Assembly: GCA_903858085.1 (NCBI GenBank)
Contig: CAIOHJ010000400.1
Coordinates: 1 to 7,785 of the forward strand
DNA: 7,785 nucleotides
From: an uncultured Chloroflexota bacterium
GTDB taxonomy: Bacteria; Chloroflexota; Anaerolineae; Caldilineales; Caldilineaceae
Direction of reading: 5' to 3'
In this document: in pieces, positions 1-7,300 of the stretch
Position numbering within the stretch: the first letter of the stretch is position 1
Layout of the letters: each line of letters starts with the position of its first letter
Program-made: the position numbers and the translations under genes
The notes under the pieces: model-generated
Told to the model about the DNA's origin: nothing
The model's input: only the letters and a program-made list of their open reading frames with translations
The model's database searches: none

Positions 1-1
1 G

Positions 2-2098
2 ATTTCTGGAGCCGCCACGCCTGTCTTCTACCTGCCCGGCTACAGCCGGCAGGAGCTGCGCGATGTCAACACCTGCCCGGCCGAACTCAAGGCTATCGTC
101 GAACTGCAATTCCGCGGCGCGATCTGGTCGCAGGCCAATGCTCGCGACTGGACGATCCTGGCCTTTCTGCAGTCGACGCGCGGCGGCCTGGGCCTGGATG
201 TGGCGCCCGATGCCGAGACGAAGCGCGCCCTGCAGGGCGCGCTGGCCTGGCTGCTCGACGAAGATCCTGCCTCCCTGCAGGGGCGACGGCTGGAGGCCAT
301 TGACTTCAACCGGCTGATTGTGGCGGACCCCGTGCGCGATCTGCTCTACTGGCTCGACCAGGATCTGGCCTTTCGCCAGCAGCGCACCGCAGCAGAATGG
401 CGGGCTTTCGCGGATATCACCCGCACCCAATATGGCCTCGACCCCGAACGCGCCAGCGTGCTGGACGGGGCCACCGCGTTGGCAGAGCGCAAGGGCGCCT
501 GGCAACAGGTCTGGGCACGCTTCTGCGAGGCACCACAACACTACGCAGCAATTCCCGACCGCATCCGGCGCTGCGCCATGCCCCCCGCCGATCTCTTTGC
601 CAGCGCAGCCACGCACGAAAGCTGGCCCCAGTGGAACGACAGCCAGGAAGCCCTCCTGCGCGCCGACCTGATGGCGCTGGCCGACCTGCCCCCGCACAGT
701 GCCCGCCGGCGCATCGGCGAGCTGGAGAAACAGCACAGCGAGCGCCGACGTTGGGTGTGGGCGACGGTGGGCGCTGCACCGCTGGCACGCGCGCTCCAGC
801 CGCTGGCCGACCTGGCGACAGCCACCGAAATCGCGCTGGCGGCCGGGAACCTCGACGACCTGGCGGCCGGCTACCAGCGGAGCGGCTGGCGCGCCGACCA
901 CGCGTTCCTGACCGCGCTGGCAACCGTGAAAGCACCCGAAGATCTGGCAGCCGTGAAGGCAGCAGCCAGCGCCATGTATCTGGCCTGGGCCGAGGAATCG
1001 GCCCGCTACCTGCAGCAATTGGTCCAGACAGCCGGCTACCCCGGCAGCGAACCGCCTACCACAAAGACCGCGCCGGCCCGGCCGGGCGTCTGCTATCTCT
1101 TCGTCGACGGGCTGCGCTTCGACCTGGGACAGCGGCTGGTCGAACAGCTCCACGCGGCAGGCTGCACTGTTTCGAGCCACCCACGCTGGTCTGCGTTGCC
1201 CAGCGTCACGGCCACAGCCAAGCCCGCCGTAGCACCAGTCGCCCATCAGATCCGCGGCGCAGACGCCACCAGCGAATTCGACCCGCTGATCGCCGCCACA
1301 GGCCAGTCGCTCAAGGGCGGCTATACGCTGCACAAACTGCTCGAAGAGGCCGGCTGGCAGGTGCTGACCGGCGAAGCCACAGGCGATCCCACAGGCAGCG
1401 CCTGGTGCGAGGCCGGCTCGATCGATACGGAGGGCCACAGCCGCGGCTGGCGGCTGGTCTATCACCTGGTGCCCCTGCTCGACGAAATCGCTGAACGCAT
1501 TCAGCGGTTGCAAGCCGCAGGCTGGCATACCATTCATGTCGTCGCCGACCACGGCTGGCTGCTCTTTCCAGGCGGCCTGCCCAAAGGCGACCTGCCAGCG
1601 ACGCTCACCGAAAACAAATGGGGGCGCTGCGCCGCCATCAAGCCAGGAGCGTACACCCCAGCACGCCTTTATCCGTGGTTCTGGAATCCAGCACACTCCT
1701 TTGCCCTGGCCGACGGCGTGAGCTGCTATCGCGCCGGCATGGAATACGCGCACGGCGGACTCAGCCTGCAGGAATGCCTGACGCTGGCGCTGACGGTCAC
1801 CGCAGCAAAAGCAGCCGTGCGCCGCAGCGTCACCCTCACGGACGTGGGCTGGAAGGGCATGCGCTGCTCGATTGCCGTCGAGGGCGACGCGTCCGGTCTG
1901 ACCGCCGACATTCGCACCCACGCCGGCCGCCCAGATTCGTCCCTTGCGGTGACCCCCAAACCCTTCAAAGAGAGCGGTGTCGTCTCGCTCGTCGTCGAGG
2001 ATGTTGACCTGGCCGGCACAGAGGCGACCCTCGTCGTGCTGGACGCCGAGGGCACCCTGATCGCACAGATGCCCACCCTCCTGGGAGGCTTGCCATGA
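2..2098 (+). CDS. pglZ: BREX phosphatase-like protein PglZ (5' end missing)
   Basis: PglZ is a core BREX component of the alkaline-phosphatase superfamily, acting in the cytoplasm with the other BREX proteins to mark host DNA and block phage; its exact reaction is not settled. The frame is open from the window edge, giving 698 visible residues; the true start lies upstream, and the GTG at 200 is only an internal valine codon. Seen in order (numbering the codon at position 2 as residue 1): an N-terminal block beginning V-F-Y-L-P-G-Y-S-R-Q-E-L-R; the metal-site motif V-D-G-L-R-F-D (Asp369, Asp374); the nucleophile-region motif L-P-S-V-T-A-T-A-K (Ser401/Thr403); A-D-H-G-W (Asp516, His517); and Y-A-H-G-G-L-S-L-Q-E (His584). 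The wording of these blocks resembles the PglZ called type B in type 1 BREX, from memory of the family. The gene overlaps brxL by ATGA. I am confident of PglZ, less so of the subtype. Confidence 0.93.
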   Translation: MSGAATPVFYLPGYSRQELRDVNTCPAELKAIVELQFRGAIWSQANARDWTILAFLQSTRGGLGLDVAPDAETKRALQGALAWLLDEDPASLQGRRLEAIDFNRLIVADPVRDLLYWLDQDLAFRQQRTAAEWRAFADITRTQYGLDPERASVLDGATALAERKGAWQQVWARFCEAPQHYAAIPDRIRRCAMPPADLFASAATHESWPQWNDSQEALLRADLMALADLPPHSARRRIGELEKQHSERRRWVWATVGAAPLARALQPLADLATATEIALAAGNLDDLAAGYQRSGWRADHAFLTALATVKAPEDLAAVKAAASAMYLAWAEESARYLQQLVQTAGYPGSEPPTTKTAPARPGVCYLFVDGLRFDLGQRLVEQLHAAGCTVSSHPRWSALPSVTATAKPAVAPVAHQIRGADATSEFDPLIAATGQSLKGGYTLHKLLEEAGWQVLTGEATGDPTGSAWCEAGSIDTEGHSRGWRLVYHLVPLLDEIAERIQRLQAAGWHTIHVVADHGWLLFPGGLPKGDLPATLTENKWGRCAAIKPGAYTPARLYPWFWNPAHSFALADGVSCYRAGMEYAHGGLSLQECLTLALTVTAAKAAVRRSVTLTDVGWKGMRCSIAVEGDASGLTADIRTHAGRPDSSLAVTPKPFKESGVVSLVVEDVDLAGTEATLVVLDAEGTLIAQMPTLLGGLP
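2083..2088 (+). promoter_or_regulatory. Ribosome binding site of brxL inside the pglZ end, with ATGA overlap
   Basis: GGGAGG stands six bases before the ATG at 2095. The ATG shares bases with the pglZ stop (TGA at 2096-2098), the arrangement typical of translational coupling. This fixes the brxL start and argues that the two proteins are made from one message. Confidence 0.85.
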
Positions 2099-4146
2099 GC
2101 GTTGAGCTGGATACCATCGACCGCACCGCGGCAGAGACACTGGAAGGCTACCTGGTGCGCAAAGATCTGGTGCGCACCTTCAGCCGCCAGTTCCCTGTGC
2201 CGACCTATGTGGTCGAATTTCTGCTGGGCCGCTACTGCGCCAGCGTGGAGCCCGACGAAATCCAGGAAGGCATCCAGATCGTGCAGCGCCAGCTGCAGTC
2301 ACGCACGGTCAAAGCCGGCGAAGAGGAGCTCTTCAAAGCGCACGCCCGCGAGCAGGGCGAGGTCAGAATCATCGACCTGATCACCGCACGGCTGGATGCC
2401 AAAAGCGACGCCTACGTGGCCACGCTGCCCAGCCTGCGCCTCACCGATGTGCGCATCGCCGCTGAGCTGGTGACGCAGCACGAACGCATGCTCACCGGCG
2501 GCTTCTACGCCGAGATCGGCCTGGCCTACGATGCAGCCGTCGCCCAGGAGAACCGGGGGCGCCCCTTCGGCATCAGCAGCCTGCGCGAGATCCAGCTCTC
2601 CAAGCGCGATGTGCTGGAGACGCTGGCGGCCGCACGCTCCCACTTCACCACTGCAGCCTGGAAACACCTCCTGCTGCGCAGCATCGGCATCGAGCCGGAA
2701 GGACTGAACGAACGCGCCGCCAACGCCTTCTTTCTGCGCATGGTGCCCTTTGTCGAACGCAATTACAACATGGTCGAGCTGGGCCCACGCGGCACAGGCA
2801 AGAGCCACCTCTTCCAACAAATCTCCCCCTACGCACACCTGGTTTCGGGCGGCAAGGCCACGGTGGCGCGCATGTTCGTCAACAATGCCAGCGGCCAGCG
2901 CGGTCTGGTCTGCCAGTACGATGTCGTCTGCTTCGACGAGGTGTCGGGCATCTCCTTTGACCAGAAAGACGGCGTCAATATTCTGAAAGGCTACATGGAA
3001 TCAGGCGAGTTCAGCCGCGGCAAAGAGAGCATCCGCGCCGACGGCAGCATCGTCATGGTCGGCAACTTCGACGTGGACGTGGAGCACCAACAGCGCATTG
3101 GCCACCTGCTCGGCCCGCTGCCACCCGAGATGCGCGACGACACTGCCTTCATGGACCGCATCCACGCCTACCTGCCCGGCTGGGATGTGCCCAAGATCAG
3201 CAAAGGCCTGCTGACCGACCACTTCGGCCTGGTGAGCGATTTTCTCTCCGAGTGCTGGAGCCGGTTGCGCAACCAGAGCCGCATCGCCACACTGCAAAAC
3301 CGCATCTACTACGGCGGCGCACTGAGCGGCCGCGACAGCAATGCAGTCAACAAGACGGTGAGCGGGCTGCTCAAGTTGCTCTATCCGGGCGCCGATGCGC
3401 CGGTTGCCGACGAGGACCTGGAGTGGGCCGTGCGCATCGCCATGGAGTCACGCCGCCGCGTCAAGGAACAGCAAAAGCGTATCGGCGCCGCCGAATTCCG
3501 CAATACACACTTCAGCTATGTCTCTGGCAGCCAAGGTGTCGAACAGTTCGTCGCAACACCCGAACTGCAAAACGAAAACCGCATCGGCAGCGACCCGCTG
3601 GAGCCAGGGCAGGTGTGGAGCATCAGCCCCGGCGGCGCAGACGAACATCCAGGCCTCTACCGCATCGAGGTCAACAGCGGGCCAGGCGCCGGTGTGAAGA
3701 TTCTCAACAAGCCGGTGCCCCCCGCCTTCCGCGAAAGCGCCAGCTATGCCGAGCAGAATCTCTATGCCCGCGCCCACCAGCTGGTCGGCGACCGCGACCC
3801 GCGCCAACATGAATTCACGGTGCAGCTGCGCGCGTTCGACGCCGCCAAATCGGGCACCAGGCTGGGCATTGCCGTGCTGGTGGCGCTGTGTGGCAGCCTG
3901 CTGCGCAAAAGCGCACGCGGCGGGCTGATCGTCGCCGGCGAAATCAACCTGGGCGGCTCGGTCGAACCCATCCACAACCCGGTGACCCTGGCCGAAATCG
4001 CCGTGGAGAAGGGCGCCTCAACCCTGCTGATGCCGGTGGCGTGCCGGCGGCAGCTGTTCGATCTGTCGGATGAGATGGCGACAAAGGTGGATATTCAGTT
4101 CTACCTGGACGCGCGCGATGTGCTGTTGAAAGCATTGGTGGGGTGA
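2095..4146 (+). CDS. brxL: BREX AAA+ ATPase with Lon-like domain, BrxL
   Basis: BrxL is the last gene of type 1 (and type 4) BREX operons. I recall structural work describing it as a DNA-binding, MCM-like AAA+ ring needed for phage restriction. The 683-residue length is close to that of known BrxL. Residues 1-210 are the family N-terminal region (including V-P-T-Y-V-V-E-F-L-L-G-R-Y-C-A-S at 35-50). The AAA+ core has Walker A G-P-R-G-T-G-K-S (230-237), Walker B V-V-C-F-D-E (Asp281, Glu282), a sensor-1-like Asn324 in V-G-N-F-D, and a candidate arginine finger at Arg355 in M-D-R-I-H. Residues about 573-683 align without gaps to the Lon protease domain, but the catalytic Ser is Arg589 and the catalytic Lys is Val630, so peptidase activity is unlikely. 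The start is supported by a Shine-Dalgarno at 2083-2088 and coupling to pglZ. A strong hairpin follows the stop directly. Confidence 0.94.
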   Translation: MSVELDTIDRTAAETLEGYLVRKDLVRTFSRQFPVPTYVVEFLLGRYCASVEPDEIQEGIQIVQRQLQSRTVKAGEEELFKAHAREQGEVRIIDLITARLDAKSDAYVATLPSLRLTDVRIAAELVTQHERMLTGGFYAEIGLAYDAAVAQENRGRPFGISSLREIQLSKRDVLETLAAARSHFTTAAWKHLLLRSIGIEPEGLNERAANAFFLRMVPFVERNYNMVELGPRGTGKSHLFQQISPYAHLVSGGKATVARMFVNNASGQRGLVCQYDVVCFDEVSGISFDQKDGVNILKGYMESGEFSRGKESIRADGSIVMVGNFDVDVEHQQRIGHLLGPLPPEMRDDTAFMDRIHAYLPGWDVPKISKGLLTDHFGLVSDFLSECWSRLRNQSRIATLQNRIYYGGALSGRDSNAVNKTVSGLLKLLYPGADAPVADEDLEWAVRIAMESRRRVKEQQKRIGAAEFRNTHFSYVSGSQGVEQFVATPELQNENRIGSDPLEPGQVWSISPGGADEHPGLYRIEVNSGPGAGVKILNKPVPPAFRESASYAEQNLYARAHQLVGDRDPRQHEFTVQLRAFDAAKSGTRLGIAVLVALCGSLLRKSARGGLIVAGEINLGGSVEPIHNPVTLAEIAVEKGASTLLMPVACRRQLFDLSDEMATKVDIQFYLDARDVLLKALVG

Positions 4147-4147
4147 G

Positions 4148-4174
4148 GGACGGCAGCCAGCGGGCTGCCTGTCC
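4148..4174 (+). terminator. Hairpin just after brxL, probable transcript end or stabiliser
   Basis: GGCAGCC (4152-4158) pairs perfectly with GGCTGCC (4163-4169) around the four-base loop AGCG. GGAC (4148-4151) extends the stem by pairing with GTCC (4171-4174) past one bulged T at 4170, giving 11 base pairs. It begins one base after the brxL stop. No run of T follows, so it may be a weak intrinsic terminator, a 3'-end stabiliser, or a partial read-through element. The rest of the 73-base gap holds a minor CTGA/TCAG inverted repeat (4181-4192) and a ribosome binding site; I see no convincing -35/-10 pair. Confidence 0.55.
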
Positions 4175-4207
4175 TGCACGCTGACCCGTCAGACTGTTTC
4201 AGATTTC

Positions 4208-4213
4208 AAGGAG
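4208..4213 (+). promoter_or_regulatory. Ribosome binding site of the secreted metalloprotease
   Basis: AAGGAG lies six bases before the ATG at 4220, ideal spacing. It fixes the start codon and places the signal peptide at the very N-terminus. Confidence 0.85.
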
Positions 4214-4219
4214 ATCCAC

Positions 4220-4312
4220 ATGAACCATGCCTCTTTTTTGGTGCGCACCAGCCTGGCACTCCTGGGCGCCTGCTGCTTTTTCTTGACCTGCTCTGTACAC
4301 CTGGCCCGGGCC
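4220..4312 (+). other. Sec signal peptide of the metalloprotease
   Basis: Residues 1-31 have a short basic start (Arg9), a hydrophobic core (about 11-24, S-L-A-L-L-G-A-C-C-F-F-L-T-C) and an A-R-A (29-31) signal peptidase I site followed by S-S-E-E. This sends the enzyme across the membrane, in keeping with its domain make-up. Confidence 0.8.
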
Positions 4313-7300
4313 AGCTCAGAAGAGCCAGATGCGCAGCCCCCAGCAGCCGTGCTGTGGACCGACGTAGATCCAGCACCCCTGCCCGCCTCGGCGGCACGCA
4401 TCACCACCCCAACGCACTACCGCACGCTGGCTCTCGACGTCGCCGCCATGTCGGCGCTGCTGGCCAGCACCCCCCGCGAACGCACAGAGGAACGGCTGGA
4501 AGCAGACACCAGAGGAATTTTGCTCGAGCTGCCCCTGCCAGACGGCACCTTTCAGCACTTCCGCATCGTCAACACACCCATCATGGCGCCAGAACTGGCA
4601 GCACGGTACCCAGCCATCCAGACCTATCGCGGGGTCGGGGTCGATGACCCCACCGCCAGCGCCCGCCTTGACTTCACCCCCCATGGCTTTCACGCCCAGA
4701 TCCTGTCCGCCGGCCCCACCGTCTATATCGACCCCCTCTTTCCCAATCAGACGACCCTCTATCAAAGTTTCTACCGCCACGACTACACGAATCGGCCAGG
4801 CAGCGAGAGCTGGTTCTGCGCCGCCGACACACACACCGACACACACACCGACACACACACCGAGAGCGACGCCCCCCAAAACGCACTCCCCTCCGAAAAG
4901 ATGATCCGCGCCGAACTGGCTGCTTTGGGCACTTCCGGAACCACCCTGCGCACCTACCGGCTGGCGGTCGCCGCAACCGGCGAGTATACCCAGTTTCAGG
5001 CCCAAAATCTGACCGCCCCCACCGTCGCCCAGATGAAAGCCGCCGCCCTGGCCGCCATCGTCACCACCATGAACCGGGTCAACGGCATCTACGAACGAGA
5101 AGTCTCTATCCACATGACGCTGATCGCCAACAACGACGCCCTCCTCTACACCGACGGGGCCAGCGATCCCTATACCAACGACAACGGCTTCGATATGCTC
5201 GACGAAAACCAGACCACGCTCGACGCCGTCATCGGCAACGCCAACTACGACATCGGCCACGTCTTCTCCACAGGAGGAGGCGGGGTGGCCCAACTCTACT
5301 CACCCTGCACGGCGGGCAGCAAGGCGCGCGGGGTCACAGGATCCAGCAGCCCTGTCGGCGATGCCTTCGACGTCGACTACGTCGCACACGAGATGGGCCA
5401 TCAGTTTGGCGCCACCCACACCTTCAATGCAGCCAGCGGCTCCTGCAACGGCAACCGCTCCGCCAGAACAGCCTTCGAGCCGGGCAGCGGCACCACCATC
5501 ATGGCCTACGCCGGCATCTGCGCCCCCCAGAATGTCCAAAACAACAGCGACCCCTATTTTCACGCCATCAGCCTCGACCAGATCCTCGACTATACGGTCA
5601 ACGACAACGGCGACAGCTGCGCTGTCCGGACAGCCACCGGCAACCAGCCACCCACCCTCACTGCGCTGACCCCCTACACGATCCCAGCAAGCACCCCCTT
5701 CTTTCTGACCGGCAGCGCCACCGACCCGGACGGAGATCCGCTGACCTATCAATGGCAGCAGATGGATCTGGGCAGCGACACACAGACCGCAGCAGAAGCT
5801 GCTGTCGACGACGGAAGCCGCCCGCTCTTTCGCGTCTTCAACCCGACCCCAGGGGCCCAGCGGGTCTTCCCCCGGTGGAGCGATCTCCTCAACCACACCT
5901 CTACCCTGGGAGAAGCGCTGCCCACCACCACCCGCGCCCTCAATTTCCGTCTGATAGCGCGCGACGGACAGCCCGGCGGCGGCGGGGTGAGCGATCGGTC
6001 GGTCAGGCTCCAGGTTGTGAACACAGGAGCGGCGTTTGCAGTCACACAACCCGCCAGCTCCTCCCTCTGGCCCGCCGGCACCCAGATCCCCGTCAGCTGG
6101 GAAGTCGCCGGAACCGACCAGGCGCCGATCCAATGCAGCAGCGTCGATATTTTGTTGTCCACCGATGGGGGCACCAGCTTCGTGCCCCTGGCCAACGCCA
6201 CCAGCAACGACGGCAGCGAATCTGTCCTGCTCCCCGCCACCTCCTCGACGCAGGCGCGCATCCAGATCGTCTGCAGCAACAATGTCTTTTTTGCCCTTTC
6301 TGGCCCCATCACCCTGACCCACACCGCCGGCCTGGCCACCTTCAACGGCACTGTCACCGCACAAAATGGGACACCGCTGGCCGGAGCAGAGGTCACCCTC
6401 TCCCCCTCCGGGGGAGGCGGGCTCACCGACGAGGCTGGACGCTACGCCCTCTACGCCACCGCAGGCACCTACACCCTCACAGCCGCCGCAGCCGGCTACC
6501 AGTCCGCCGTGGTGCCCAACGTCACCGGAAGCGCTGGCAGCACCGTCACCACCAATGTCACCCTGACGCCGCTCCCCCCTGTGGTGGTGACCGGCGTGGT
6601 CAGCGACGCCCTGCGTGGCTTCCCGCTGTACACTGCCCTGTCCGTTCAACCCGGCTCATCCAAAACCTGGAGCGACCCCGCCACCGGCGCCTATACGGTC
6701 ACCTTGCTGCAGGGCATCTCCTATACCCTGCAATCAACCCCCTGGCTGGCTGGCTACTTCACAGCCAGCGTCTCCCTCCGCGCCACCAGCGCCAACGCCA
6801 GGCTGGACATCGCCCACTCCCCTGCTGCCGCCGATGAAAGCGACGACGGCTGCCAGGCACCTGGCTTTGCCGTGGGCAGCTCCTACAGCGAAGGATTCGA
6901 AGGCACAGCCAACGCTGCGCTGCCAGAGGGCTGGAGTAGCAGCGGACAGACCACAGAAGGACGCTGGCGTTCGGCAGGCACCCTCAACATCAGCCCCCAA
7001 TACGGCGATACCACCGTCTCTCCCCACAGCGGAACACGCCAGGTCTACTTCAACTCGTTCGACGTAGAACCAGGGGTCACCGCCCGCCTCTGGCGCGCCT
7101 TTGACTTCCGCAACACAGCCGGAGCTGCCCTGACTTTCTGGCTCTATCACACCGCAGAACTCTCAGACAACCCAGACCAGCTCCAGGTACAGGTCTGCAC
7201 CGCCACAGACTGCAGCGCAGACAGCAGCTGGCAAAACGTTGGCTCGCCGATCGGCCGGCTGGATCCCCCGACCGGCCAGTGGGTCCAGCACAGGGTCAGC

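Noticed and set aside
200..202. GTG at 200 as the start of pglZ
   Set aside because: The frame is open to the window edge and the 66 upstream codons carry the conserved PglZ block Y-L-P-G-Y-S-R-Q, so the start lies outside the window.
397..1494. Arg-rich forward open frame (365 codons) within pglZ
   Set aside because: Its translation is Arg/Gly/Ala-rich with no motif and overlaps a clearly conserved PglZ frame; a GC-driven shadow.
4181..4209. CTGACC / TTTCAA as a sigma-70 promoter for the protease
   Set aside because: Only four and three of six bases match the -35 and -10 consensus, and the -10 would overlap the ribosome binding site.
4262..4273. Lipobox-like L-G-A-C (residues 15-18), lipoprotein signal
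   Set aside because: The Cys is followed by more hydrophobic residues rather than a hydrophilic mature start, and a good A-R-A signal peptidase I site lies further on.
4637..4651. GGGGTC-GAT-GACCCC inverted repeat
   Set aside because: Short stem within coding sequence for V-D-D-P; no sign of a regulatory role.
4316..5293. Reverse-strand open frame (325 codons) with a V-G-V-C repeat
   Set aside because: The repeat is only the complement of the 12-bp tandem repeat in the protease gene, and the rest is Gly/Val-rich shadow sequence.
5300..6649. Long reverse-strand open frame (449 codons) opposite the protease
   Set aside because: Its translation is Gly/Val/Ala-rich low-complexity sequence with no recognisable domain, and it lies fully opposite a well-supported gene. 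Long antisense frames are expected in GC-rich coding DNA.
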